From the NCBI GenBank assembly GCA_017433975.1, contig JAFRGD010000025.1:25455-89454 (forward strand): a DNA stretch of 64,000 bases. Direction: 5' to 3'. Position 1 is the first letter of the stretch; every line of letters starts with the position of its first letter. A model generated the notes under the pieces. It saw only the letters and a program-made list of their open reading frames with translations, had not been told where the DNA came from and made no database searches. The position numbers and the translations under genes were made by a program. Shown here in pieces: positions 8,662 to 17,343 of this stretch. Source of the DNA: Mogibacterium sp. (lineage in GTDB: Bacteria > Bacillota > Clostridia > Peptostreptococcales > Anaerovoracaceae).

Positions 8662-10857
8662 ATGAAACAAATCCTATTAATTCCGGCGCTTGAGCCGGAC
8701 GCAAAGTTAATCACGCTGGTGCGCGAACTGCTGGCGCGCGGCTTCGGCCGGATCGTCGTGGTCGACGACGGGTCGGGTGAACGGTCGCAGTGCGTCTTCG
8801 ACGTACTTGAAGTTCTCGCCGGCCCACATGACACGGACCGGGCTTCCGCCGTGACCGTCGTCCATCACGATTACAACATGGGCAAAGGCGCGGCCATCAA
8901 GACCGGCCTCTCCGCAGCGATCGACCTTTACGACAGGGATGTCGGTGTCATCACCGCGGACGCGGACGGCCAGCACCGGCCGGACGACATCGTACGCATC
9001 GCGGCGGCGATGGACGCGCACCCGAACGACCTGATCCTCGGGACCAGAGACTTCTCGCAGAGTAACGTCCCGACGAAAAGCCGGCTCGGGAACCGGATCA
9101 CGTCGTTTTTCTTCCGGCTGACCACAGGCGTCCGTTGCAGCGACACGCAGACCGGCCTCCGCGGCATCCCGTCCAACCTGCTCGGGCTCGCGCTCCGCGA
9201 GAGCGGCGACCGATACGAATACGAAATGAACTTTCTGCAAGACGCAGTCGAAGCGGCGGCCATTACGTCGGTCCCGATTGCGACCGTCTATGAGGACAAC
9301 AACCGCGGGTCCCACTTCCGCCCCGTCCGCGACTCGCTGCGGGTCTACGGCCGGCTGCTCCGCTTTCTCGCGTCGTCCCTGATCGGCGCGGCGACGGACT
9401 ACGTTCTGTTCCTCCTCCTACTCGCGGCGCTCGGCGAAACGGCTTCCGGCGCTGCAGCAGGTACCTGGTCGCAGCTGTTCACTACAGGCGCGGTTATCTC
9501 GTCCGGAATTTTGCTCGCGACCGTCCTCGCCCGCATCTGCTCCGGCACGGTCAACTTCCTGCTGAATAAATACTGGAGTTTTGAGAGCCGGCAGCGCACC
9601 GCCCGGGAAGCCGCGCGGTACCTCGCCCTCTTCCTCACCCTGATGCTGCTCTCGGCGGCGGGCGTGTCGCTCCTCTTACACGTCATCCCGACCGCCCTCG
9701 CGAAACTCCTCGTCGACACGGTGCTCTTCTTCGCGAGCTACACCGTCCAGAAGCGCTGGGTCTTCCGAAAGGACACAACCATGAAACAACACAAGAAACG
9801 CCGGCTCCGCTGGGCGCCGGTCTACGGGGTCGTCCTCACCCTCTACGCGGCGTTCACGCTGACGTACACATTTCTCATCCCGCAGGACGTCGTTGCCATC
9901 GACGAGATGGAAGAAGCTCCCGTCGTAGCGGAAAACGACGGGACGGATTTTGCGGCCAGCGAACCTGCCGACGCTTCGACGGACGCGCTGACCTCGGGGT
10001 CGGGCACCGCCGCAGAAGCGGCCGACGATGCCTCCCAGACCATCGATGCGTCCCATGACGAAGACGCTTCCTATGACGACAACGCTTCTCATAAAGACGA
10101 CACTTCCCCGACCGGCGAAGTCATCATCACAGACACGACGTACGAGAGCGACCGCCTCTCCGTCACGATCACGCAGACGCGCATCGCGGACACCGACGTC
10201 TACATCGCCGACGTCGTCCTCAAAGACGGGAACACGCTGCAGTCCGGCCTCGCGTACAACAGCTTCGGCCGCAATCTCAACGCGAAGACCTCCGAGATCG
10301 CCGAAGACTCCGGCGCGGTCCTCGCCATCAACGGGGACTACTACGGCTTCCGCGACACCGGCTACGTCATGCGGAACGGCTACCTCTACCGCACCACCCC
10401 GTCCGGCGGCGAAGACCTCGTCGTCTATGCGGACGGCTCCATGGAAGTCATCAACGAGTACGACGTCACCGCGGAGGAGCTGCAGGCCAGCGGCGCCGTG
10501 CAAATCTACTCGTTCGGCCCGGGGCTGGTCGTCGACGGTGAAGTCGCGGTCAGCTACGGCGAAGAAGTCGGTCAGTCCATGCGGTCCAACCCGCGGACAG
10601 CCATCGGCATGATCGACGAAACGCACTACGTCTTTGTCGTCTCGGACGGCCGTACGTCCGCCAGCGCCGGCCTCGACCTCTACGACCTGGCCTGCCTCAT
10701 GCAGGACCTCGGCTGCAAGACCGCCTACAACCTCGACGGCGGCGGCTCCACCACCATGTGGTTCAACGGCCGCATCGTCAACAACCCGACCGGCGGCCAC
10801 GCCGGGCACGGCTCGAGCGAGCGGAGCGTCAGCGACATCGTCTACGTCGGCGAATAA
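8662..10857 (+). CDS. Glycosyltransferase 2 / GtrA / phosphodiester glycosidase fusion
   Basis: A single 731-residue reading frame with three modules. Residues 1-225: a GT2 polyprenyl-phosphate sugar transferase like dolichol-phosphate mannose synthase (VVVDDGS, DADGQHRPDD, GTRDFS). Residues 230-370: a four-helix GtrA domain with the NFLLNKYWSF motif, thought to move lipid-linked sugars across the membrane. Residues 374-731: a new membrane anchor, an Asp/Ser-rich linker and an NAGPA-type phosphodiester glycosidase domain (INGDYYGF, NLDGGGSTTMW). An in-frame ATG at 9781 has AAAGGA 9 bases upstream and opens a normal-looking phosphodiester glycosidase gene, so both a fusion and a separate shorter product are possible. 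It fits building or trimming a surface glycopolymer. Confidence 0.85.
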   Translation: MKQILLIPALEPDAKLITLVRELLARGFGRIVVVDDGSGERSQCVFDVLEVLAGPHDTDRASAVTVVHHDYNMGKGAAIKTGLSAAIDLYDRDVGVITADADGQHRPDDIVRIAAAMDAHPNDLILGTRDFSQSNVPTKSRLGNRITSFFFRLTTGVRCSDTQTGLRGIPSNLLGLALRESGDRYEYEMNFLQDAVEAAAITSVPIATVYEDNNRGSHFRPVRDSLRVYGRLLRFLASSLIGAATDYVLFLLLLAALGETASGAAAGTWSQLFTTGAVISSGILLATVLARICSGTVNFLLNKYWSFESRQRTAREAARYLALFLTLMLLSAAGVSLLLHVIPTALAKLLVDTVLFFASYTVQKRWVFRKDTTMKQHKKRRLRWAPVYGVVLTLYAAFTLTYTFLIPQDVVAIDEMEEAPVVAENDGTDFAASEPADASTDALTSGSGTAAEAADDASQTIDASHDEDASYDDNASHKDDTSPTGEVIITDTTYESDRLSVTITQTRIADTDVYIADVVLKDGNTLQSGLAYNSFGRNLNAKTSEIAEDSGAVLAINGDYYGFRDTGYVMRNGYLYRTTPSGGEDLVVYADGSMEVINEYDVTAEELQASGAVQIYSFGPGLVVDGEVAVSYGEEVGQSMRSNPRTAIGMIDETHYVFVVSDGRTSASAGLDLYDLACLMQDLGCKTAYNLDGGGSTTMWFNGRIVNNPTGGHAGHGSSERSVSDIVYVGE

Positions 10858-10874
10858 CGAACAGGGAGGCTCCC

Positions 10875-11387
10875 ATGATGAACACTTACGAACAAAAAAT
10901 CCCTGCCTTGTATGACGCAAGGCAGGATTATCAGGATGAAAACATGGAACTGGACAAGAAATACTGTGAAGTATCGGTCGAGCGGCGCGCCGCGATCGCT
11001 TATGCAGCCATCACGATCTTTTGTTTCGTCTTCGCGAAGGTCTACCTGCGGTTCTCGCACGGTGTCACTTCGCCGTACATGACGTACCTCTTCATAGCGC
11101 CGCTGGCACTCGGCTGGCTGCCGTCGCTCGCGATGTGGCTGGCGCCGCGGCTGCGGCGCGGTGTCCGCGGTGCAAGCGCAGACGAAAGCGCGGCGGACCA
11201 CATGGACCACAACAGCCCGGTTTGCCGGAACGCCTGGCACTCCGGCGTCGCCGCGGTTACCGTAAGCGCGTTGCTCCGCGGCATCTTTGAAATCGCCGGG
11301 ACCGCTTCCCCGCTCCAGAGCTACCTGATGGGCGCCGGAATCGCGATGCTCCTCGTCGGCGCCGCCGCGTATCTTCTCAGAAAATAA
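10875..11387 (+). CDS. Small membrane protein of unknown function
   Basis: A 170-residue protein: a hydrophilic N-terminal 35 residues followed by about four hydrophobic helices (near 40-58, 66-86, 118-136 and 146-167), with a charged loop between the second and third. GGGAGG precedes ATG 10875 by 5 bases; ATG 10878 is equally possible. It is the last gene of the VTC operon, 17 bases after the glycosidase stop, and is followed by a terminator. No family is recognised; an accessory subunit of the surface-polymer machinery is a guess from position. Confidence 0.8.
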   Translation: MMNTYEQKIPALYDARQDYQDENMELDKKYCEVSVERRAAIAYAAITIFCFVFAKVYLRFSHGVTSPYMTYLFIAPLALGWLPSLAMWLAPRLRRGVRGASADESAADHMDHNSPVCRNAWHSGVAAVTVSALLRGIFEIAGTASPLQSYLMGAGIAMLLVGAAAYLLRK

Positions 11388-11398
11388 CCGATAAAAGA

Positions 11399-11435
11399 AC
11401 GGCCCGCCGCACGGCGGGTCGTTTTCTGTTTTTTT
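11399..11435 (+). terminator. Bidirectional terminator between the VTC operon and the TIR-LRR gene
   Basis: CGGCCCGCCG pairs with CGGCGGGTCG across a tiny loop and is followed by a long T-rich run on the + strand. The other side is also fairly T-rich, so it may serve the convergent TIR-LRR gene. Confidence 0.85.
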
Positions 11436-11437
11436 GT

Positions 11438-13549
11438 TTACGCTGTTTTGTTATACATCGCGGCCTGGTAGCTGAAGTCTTCTCTCAGCGGATACGCCAG
11501 GTCGTCTTTTACCAAGATGTCGTACATTTCACCGTACGTTACCAGATGCAGGCGGGTCTTACCGATCCCGTTCTCGACGTTGAGCTGCTGGTCTGCCGGG
11601 ACGCCGACAATGTATACTTCTGTGAACCGTTCCTTGCTGGTTACGAGTGCGCCCTGTTCGATGCCTTCGTACCAATCGCAGAAGACCTGCCACCCGCCGA
11701 CGCCGTCCGGCAGCGAAGCGATCACGTCCGGGTCGTTTCCGCAGAGCATCACCGCACGGTATTTGCCGGCTTTTAGCGGAGAAAGGTCGCTGACCTCGTT
11801 GAACGACAGGTCGATGACGACGTCCACGGACGGCTCGACGGCCGAGAGCGCGGAAATGTCCGAAATCTTGTTAAAACTGAGCAGGACCGTCTTCAGTTTG
11901 GTGCAGTCCTTGAGGCCGGAGAGGTCCGAAATGCCGCACCCGTCGGCGGCGATCCATTCGAGGTCCGCATGACCGGCGCAGAACGACAGATCGTCGAGCG
12001 GGATTCCCCGGATGTTCAGCCGTTTGAGAGCGGTGCACTTGCTGAGGAATGACACATCGTCGGCGTCAAGGCCGGTGCCCGCCAGATTGACAACCTTAAG
12101 CGACGAGTAATTCTGCGCGTTCAGCCAGTCGAGGTCGGTCATTCCGTCATTGCCGCTGACGTCGAGCTCCGTCAGGACGGTGCAGTCGCTGAACGTACTG
12201 AAGTCGGTCCGGTTGCAGTCCGCGAGGTACAGCTTGCTCAGGCTGAGAGCAGTCACCTGGGAGGCGTCCCCGCTCAGGTCGCAGCCGCTGAGGTTGAGCT
12301 CTGTCAGCCCTGGGAAGCCGGCGACGTCTGCCAGGTCGACCTTGGTAGAAGACGCGTTTAATATCTTGAGGGATTTTTTGTCATTCAACGCGGATAAGTC
12401 GCTCACGGCCGTTCCGCTGATGTTCACGTTCTGAATATTCTCAGCGGCATCAAGCGGTGAAAGGTCTGCCACGCCGGTCCCGCTCACGTTGAGCGTTTCG
12501 ATTGGCGCCGCGTTCAGTACGCCCAGGTCCCGGAATGATGGGTCTCCGACGACGGATAGTTGCTTCAGGTTCATTCCGCTAAGAAAACTGTAATCGCTGA
12601 TCCCGGTGCAATTGACGAACTCCAGTTTATGCACCTTGTCCGACTTGTAGTTCAGCGCGCCGAAGTCGCAGCCCGACAGGTCGCAGTCTTCGAATTGCAT
12701 CGCGTAGAGTTCCTTGGACTGCGCAATTTTAGTCAGGTCGTCCTGCGTCACCGTTTGCTCCCGGACGCTAAAACTCTGGACCTTGGCAGAGACTTCGTCG
12801 CCCCAGGACATCGTTATCTTTTTGTTTGATTGTGAAAAAAGAAGAACGATGAGCAGGACCGCGGCGAGGAGCACCCCGCCGATGATCTTTAACGCACCGG
12901 ACTTTTTCTTTGGCGCCGGCGCGTCCGAAGCGGCGGCCTTGACCGGCTTCTCGCGGACTTTTTTCTCTCTTTTGGCCTTGCGTTCGACAGCTACAGGCGC
13001 TGCAACCGATGCGGAGACCGCCGGCGCCGGTGTCGGTACCGCCGGTGCAGGTGTTGCCGGTGCGGAAACCGCCGGGGCCTGCGCAGGCGCCGCCGCGTGC
13101 GGCATGCGGTCCTCCGGCTCCCTGCGGCACGGCTTGATGGCCGGGCACATCTTGATCTTTCGGATGAACCCCTCCCACGTATCGTAATTGTACCGGATCA
13201 CGCTCTGCTGCGCAGAGAGCTGCATCTCCAGCCCCGGCGACATCTCGGTCCGCTCTATGAGGACGGACAGAAACGGCTTGTTTTTGGACAGGGAGAAGTT
13301 GATCTCCCGCCGGCAGTTCGAGGACGCGACGGCGTTCGGCGTAATGAAAGCGATCACGGCCTCCGCGTTGCTGAGGTGCATCGCGATGTCCTCCGGCCAC
13401 TCGCTGCCCGGCGCGATCCCGTCGTCGTACCAGAAGCGGTACCCGTCCGCCTCCAGTTCGCGCAGCACTTCAAAGACCGCATCCTTGTCCTTATGCGCGT
13501 AGCTGATGAAGATGTACTTCTCGTTTCCTTCGTATGCGGTTGGTTTCAT
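11438..13549 (-). CDS. TIR-transmembrane-LRR receptor-like protein
   Basis: A 703-residue protein with a TIR domain at about 10-120 (YIFISYAHKD start; Glu82 in NCRREI at the NADase-glutamate position). An Ala/Pro and Lys-rich linker covers 135-207, a single transmembrane helix 208-229, and a leucine-rich repeat domain about 240-640 with many L-x-x-L-x-L units such as LTELNLSGCDLSG. A short C-terminal cap follows. Lys/Arg on the N-side of the helix puts TIR inside and LRR outside by the positive-inside rule, a mirror of Toll-like receptors. AGGAG precedes the start by 7 bases, 30 bases after the tldE stop, with no terminator between. NADase activity and ligand are inference. Confidence 0.85.
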   Translation of the reverse strand: MKPTAYEGNEKYIFISYAHKDKDAVFEVLRELEADGYRFWYDDGIAPGSEWPEDIAMHLSNAEAVIAFITPNAVASSNCRREINFSLSKNKPFLSVLIERTEMSPGLEMQLSAQQSVIRYNYDTWEGFIRKIKMCPAIKPCRREPEDRMPHAAAPAQAPAVSAPATPAPAVPTPAPAVSASVAAPVAVERKAKREKKVREKPVKAAASDAPAPKKKSGALKIIGGVLLAAVLLIVLLFSQSNKKITMSWGDEVSAKVQSFSVREQTVTQDDLTKIAQSKELYAMQFEDCDLSGCDFGALNYKSDKVHKLEFVNCTGISDYSFLSGMNLKQLSVVGDPSFRDLGVLNAAPIETLNVSGTGVADLSPLDAAENIQNVNISGTAVSDLSALNDKKSLKILNASSTKVDLADVAGFPGLTELNLSGCDLSGDASQVTALSLSKLYLADCNRTDFSTFSDCTVLTELDVSGNDGMTDLDWLNAQNYSSLKVVNLAGTGLDADDVSFLSKCTALKRLNIRGIPLDDLSFCAGHADLEWIAADGCGISDLSGLKDCTKLKTVLLSFNKISDISALSAVEPSVDVVIDLSFNEVSDLSPLKAGKYRAVMLCGNDPDVIASLPDGVGGWQVFCDWYEGIEQGALVTSKERFTEVYIVGVPADQQLNVENGIGKTRLHLVTYGEMYDILVKDDLAYPLREDFSYQAAMYNKTA

Positions 13550-13579
13550 GACATCACTCCTGAAACGGGTTCGGTTGGG

Positions 13580-14899
13580 TTATTCTACGCCGGTGATCCG
13601 GAGGTCCCGGAGCATCGTCACCGATGGGATCTCGTAATTGTCGTACTGCACGGTTTCTTTGGAGAAGACCATGTCGCGCACCGCGTCCACCATCGAGCCG
13701 GACACCGACCCGCCCGTGACGACCGTCACCTTGCCGCCGCGGTGAAGGTATCCGAGCCGGACCTCGCCCGCGATGTCGCCGCTGATCGAGTCGACCTGGA
13801 AGTCCGAAAACTCGACGACTTCGAGGTAGTCCGGGTCGGTCTCGCCCGTCGTACCGGTCCGGATCGCTTCCTCCGTGAAGCGGCCGCCGGCCACGCGGAC
13901 GTTCGTGAGGAGCGAACTCTCCGCGAGCCCGAGGTACTGGGAGAACTGCCGCGAACCGCAGTACTGCTCCGCGACGCCGTCCCGGATCAGGTACCGGTCG
14001 CGGATGACGTTGCCCTCGCGGTCGACCGGGAAGTTCATCGAAGAGTTCGGCAGCGACGAGACCGCCTCCAGCGTCACGCGGTCACCGATCATCTCCGGCG
14101 CGACCGGCTTGCCGATCTCCCAGTCGCTCATCTTGCGGACGATGAAGTCCGCGTACATGTGGTCTTCAAAATACCGGTAAATCTCCAGCGCGTCCTGCGT
14201 CGAGAACACCACGTCGCCGCCCCGGAGCTTTGGCATCGGCTCCGCGCGCAGGCGGTCCTCGCCGTAGCTCATGACGCGGGAGATGTCCTTTGCGAGCGCC
14301 GCGCGGTCGCAGGTCCCCGAGTGGTACATCCGGTAAAGCTCGATCTCGTGCGCCTCATCCCGGGCGTTTACGACGACCTCGACCATCGACGACGGATACG
14401 TGCATGTGTATTCCACGCCCTTCGAGTTCAGGAAGTGGCGCGTCATCTCGCTCACGAAAATCTCATACGAATTCAAGCTGCGCGAAGCGGTCTCCGGAAT
14501 CGCCGCGAGCGCTTCGATGTAGTCGCGCGCGATGGCGGCGACGTCGACCGCACCGCTACGGTTCCGGAGTTCCTCCGGGATCGGCGCGTCCGTCAGCGTA
14601 TAGTACGGGTTGCGGACCAGGCCGGCCTGATAAAGCAGGCGGGCCAGCGCAGCGTCGGCCTCCTCATCGCTCGCCGTCGGCGCGATCACGCCGGACGCGC
14701 TGCCGAGGAACGCCTCGCCGTCCTCCCCTTCGATCTTCTTATATACTTTGACCGTCGCCTCATGGATGACCGCCGAGCGGTTCTGGTCGAGCTTGTGCCC
14801 GATATAATAGAATTCCCACCGGGTCTCCGCGGTGTCGGTCAGCTCCCACGCCTCGCACGGAAGCGCCTGTAATTTTTCTCTTAATCTGTCAAAATCCAT
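13580..14899 (-). CDS. TldE/PmbA-like subunit of a TldD-type metalloprotease
   Basis: The non-catalytic partner in TldD/TldE complexes, which cleave unfolded or modified peptides in the cytosol (known for microcin B17 maturation and CcdA degradation). It has 439 residues. It lacks an HExxxH motif but carries the family's C-terminal architecture, with GDRVTLE and a late GGSVSGSM segment. GGAGG lies 7 bases before ATG 14899, 13 bases after the tldD stop. Sequence divergence from classical PmbA is noticeable, so the assignment rests on gene order plus overall pattern. No peptide substrate gene is visible beside it; the next gene is the TIR-LRR protein. Confidence 0.75.
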   Translation of the reverse strand: MDFDRLREKLQALPCEAWELTDTAETRWEFYYIGHKLDQNRSAVIHEATVKVYKKIEGEDGEAFLGSASGVIAPTASDEEADAALARLLYQAGLVRNPYYTLTDAPIPEELRNRSGAVDVAAIARDYIEALAAIPETASRSLNSYEIFVSEMTRHFLNSKGVEYTCTYPSSMVEVVVNARDEAHEIELYRMYHSGTCDRAALAKDISRVMSYGEDRLRAEPMPKLRGGDVVFSTQDALEIYRYFEDHMYADFIVRKMSDWEIGKPVAPEMIGDRVTLEAVSSLPNSSMNFPVDREGNVIRDRYLIRDGVAEQYCGSRQFSQYLGLAESSLLTNVRVAGGRFTEEAIRTGTTGETDPDYLEVVEFSDFQVDSISGDIAGEVRLGYLHRGGKVTVVTGGSVSGSMVDAVRDMVFSKETVQYDNYEIPSVTMLRDLRITGVE

Positions 14900-14912
14900 C
14901 TCGTCACCTCCG

Positions 14913-16349
14913 TTAACCCAGCCGCGCGCGCATCTTGAGATACGGGCCGCCGTCCGCAACCTTGGCCCATTCCTTGGTCCCCTTGCCGCAGCCGCCGCTT
15001 CCGTAGACGATGCGGTCCGGGCTCGCCATGCTGACCGAGCGGAGGACGTCCGGGACGTACCCCGTCATGATGACCGGCGAAACCACCTTGCCGGTGAGTT
15101 TCCCGTCGATGATCTCGTAGCCACGGTTGATGATGCACTGGATGCCCCAATGCTTTGGGTCCTCCATGCCGCTTTCGACGCCAGCCAGGAGATAACCCTT
15201 GTCGATGCTGGCGATCATGTCCTCGAGGCTGTCGGTGCCGGAGTCGAAGACCGTGTTGGTCATTCTTGTATATACCTTGTGCGCGTAGTTCTCGCGCTTG
15301 CCGTTGCCCGTAGGAACCGTTCCGAGCCGCGCCGCCGCAAGGGCGTCGCAGATGCCGGTCCGCAGAATGCCGCGGTCAATCTCGATCACGTCGCCGGCGA
15401 GGGTTCCTTCGTCGTCAAAGGCGTACGCGGTGACGCTCTCCTCGCAGAGCGCGCCTTCGTGCATGGTCACGTTGTCGGAGCCGACGCGCTGTCCGATGTA
15501 CTGTGCGCCGAGGGCGCGGTCCTTGACGAACATGTCCATCTCGACGCCGTGGCCGAAGGCCTCGTGCGCGATCAGCCCGGTCACGTCCGGCGAAGTGATG
15601 ACGTCGTAGTCGTCCGGTACGACGGCTTCTGCGGTGAGCACGTCCCGCATCACCTGCGGAAGCCGCTCGAGTTTGACGCCGAGCCTGCGGAGGATCTCCG
15701 GGCCGCGGCAGTCGGAGACCGAATCATAGATGAAGCGGACCTCTCCCTTCTCGTTCGGGGCGTAGGAGGCCGCCATCGCCTCAGTGTAGACGTAGCTCTG
15801 CCGGAGGTCGCGGTTCGCGGTTAAGAAAATCTTACTGATATGCGTCGACTGCGCGTTCACGATCACGTCGAGCGCGCCCGGAATCGTCTCCATGCCGCGG
15901 TCGGAATACTCCGACATCAGGTCCACCAGGGCCGCGGTGTCCACGGTCTCCGGGAGCTGTTCTGTTTCTTTCTCAACAAAGAGCGTCTGCGGCTCGTCGG
16001 AGAGCGCCGCCGTCTCGTAAATCTCGCTGCCGGTGGCCGAGAGCACGGCGAGCTGCGCGTCCAGGACGCGCCGGACCTCCGCCGCCTTGCCCGCGACATC
16101 CGCCGGGTCAAACTCGTTGAACGCGGCTTCACTGTAACGGCCGTCCCGGCACACGCGGACCACGGTGCCGCGCTCGGTCGTCATGTTCTGGTCCGAGACG
16201 GATTTGCTGCTCTGCGAGATCGCAATCCGAAAGCCGATGGAGTCCGTCGAGAGCACGCTCACGTAGTCATAGTCCGCGTTGAGCGCCGCGACGAGGTCCT
16301 TGAGCGCCGGTGCGATTCCGGTCAGATACTTCGAAAATGGTGCTTTCAT
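14913..16349 (-). CDS. tldD: TldD-family metalloprotease, catalytic subunit
   Basis: Zinc peptidase of the TldD/PmbA family, 478 residues, usual length. The active-site motif is visible as GLIAHEAFGHGVEMD (HExxxH), with downstream GTGICDAL-like and NTVFDSGTDS segments typical of TldD. With the next gene it should form the heterodimer that threads peptides into a closed chamber. The start at 16349 has AAGGA only at a rather long distance; a CGGCGG-GAAA-CCGCCG hairpin sits in the short leader. It lies between a membrane-protein gene (56 bases upstream) and tldE (13 bases downstream), suggesting a four-gene operon ending in the TIR-LRR gene. Confidence 0.88.
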   Translation of the reverse strand: MKAPFSKYLTGIAPALKDLVAALNADYDYVSVLSTDSIGFRIAISQSSKSVSDQNMTTERGTVVRVCRDGRYSEAAFNEFDPADVAGKAAEVRRVLDAQLAVLSATGSEIYETAALSDEPQTLFVEKETEQLPETVDTAALVDLMSEYSDRGMETIPGALDVIVNAQSTHISKIFLTANRDLRQSYVYTEAMAASYAPNEKGEVRFIYDSVSDCRGPEILRRLGVKLERLPQVMRDVLTAEAVVPDDYDVITSPDVTGLIAHEAFGHGVEMDMFVKDRALGAQYIGQRVGSDNVTMHEGALCEESVTAYAFDDEGTLAGDVIEIDRGILRTGICDALAAARLGTVPTGNGKRENYAHKVYTRMTNTVFDSGTDSLEDMIASIDKGYLLAGVESGMEDPKHWGIQCIINRGYEIIDGKLTGKVVSPVIMTGYVPDVLRSVSMASPDRIVYGSGGCGKGTKEWAKVADGGPYLKMRARLG

Positions 16350-16371
16350 AAAACTGTCGTTTCCTTTCTGC

Positions 16372-16387
16372 CGGCGGTTTCCCGCCG
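16372..16387 (-). promoter_or_regulatory. GAAA-tetraloop hairpin in the tldD leader
   Basis: On the minus strand CGGCGG-GAAA-CCGCCG forms a six-pair stem closed by a GNRA tetraloop, 23 bases before the tldD start. It lacks a T-run, so it is not a terminator; mRNA stability or translation control is possible. Confidence 0.5.
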
Positions 16388-16405
16388 AATATTCATTATT
16401 GTTGG

Positions 16406-17275
16406 TTAGTACTTCAAAATGTCCCTGTATTGCAGAAGCAGGTCCCCGTAGTCGTGGTGCGACATCTCCGGGAACGCCCGGAGCAGCCGCCCGGTCCCGA
16501 AGTGCCGGGTCTTCCGGAGGTCTTCCTCCAGCGCCATCCGCTTCTGTTCAAAGGCCTCGCGCTTCTGGTCGAATGCCGCGCGCGCCTCGTCGAAGTCCTC
16601 GATCAGGTCTTCGCGCGCAAGCGCCGCCTGCACCCGCGCCTCGTCCACGGAACCGGCCGCTTCGAGGGCGCCCTCCCCGAGCGCCGCGGTCAGCTTGTCG
16701 CTCACGATGCGCATGTCGCTCCGCATGGTCTCGAGCTCGGACAGTTTCTTGTTCAGTCCGATCATGAACATCACTGACAGGACGACGTCCGCCAGGTACA
16801 CCAGATACAACACGCCCATGAGGATCCATCCGGCCTTCACCGGGACGCGCCCCGCGAGGTCCGCGATCATCGGATGGACGCCTCGCACCACGAGCAGGAT
16901 GCCGGCGCCCCAGAACAGGCTGAAGCGGAGGCAGATGTACCCGTGGAAGTTGAACGGTTCTTTGCTGTAGTCCCACCAGCGCGCGTGGAAGAGTTTATCC
17001 AGCGCCCAGCCGCCGAACAGTTCGATTATCGTCGCGAGGACCACACCGCCGACAAACACCCCGAGGGCGTTCACTTCGTGCATCTCCCGCTCGCTCGCGA
17101 GGTTGAGCAGGCCGAAGATCGCGATCACGCCGAAGCCGTAGATCGGGCACACCGGACCGTTCAGAAAGCCGCGGTTCACTACGATCCCCTTGGAGACCGC
17201 GTGGTATACCACCTCGAGGCACCAGCCGAGGAAGGAGTAGATTAAGAAAAACTGGAAAATCTGATATACCGTCAT
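16406..17275 (-). CDS. Putative ABC transporter permease-like membrane protein (PF06541 type)
   Basis: A 289-residue membrane protein with about five or six helices in the first 180 residues (QIFQFFLIYSFLGWCLEVVYH opening, GPVCPIYGFG, GWILMGVLYLVYLADVVLSV) and a charged, probably coiled-coil cytoplasmic tail of 100 residues (KREAFEQKRMALEEDLRK). The SFLGWCLE and RGFLNGPVCPIYG motifs are those of the family labelled putative ABC-transporter type IV, whose transport role is not proven. The chosen ATG 17275 begins the conserved part; its ribosome binding site is weak. It is divergent from the YwaF-like gene and is followed by tldD. Confidence 0.75.
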   Translation of the reverse strand: MTVYQIFQFFLIYSFLGWCLEVVYHAVSKGIVVNRGFLNGPVCPIYGFGVIAIFGLLNLASEREMHEVNALGVFVGGVVLATIIELFGGWALDKLFHARWWDYSKEPFNFHGYICLRFSLFWGAGILLVVRGVHPMIADLAGRVPVKAGWILMGVLYLVYLADVVLSVMFMIGLNKKLSELETMRSDMRIVSDKLTAALGEGALEAAGSVDEARVQAALAREDLIEDFDEARAAFDQKREAFEQKRMALEEDLRKTRHFGTGRLLRAFPEMSHHDYGDLLLQYRDILKY

Positions 17276-17331
17276 TTGTCCGGATTCCGTCGTGCGATGC
17301 AGTTGCGCTTTTTTCTGAACGGGTTTCGTAC

Positions 17332-17337
17332 TATAAT
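17332..17337 (+). promoter_or_regulatory. Candidate -10 element before the YwaF-like gene
   Basis: A consensus TATAAT sits only 6 bases before ATG 17344, with no good -35. If used, the mRNA would be leaderless or translation would begin at an internal ATG. Confidence 0.4.
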
Positions 17338-17343
17338 AGGTGC

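Noticed and set aside
13097..14872. Open + strand frame across the TIR-LRR and tldE genes
   Set aside because: Low-complexity Arg/His/Asp translation and no start signal; antisense shadow.
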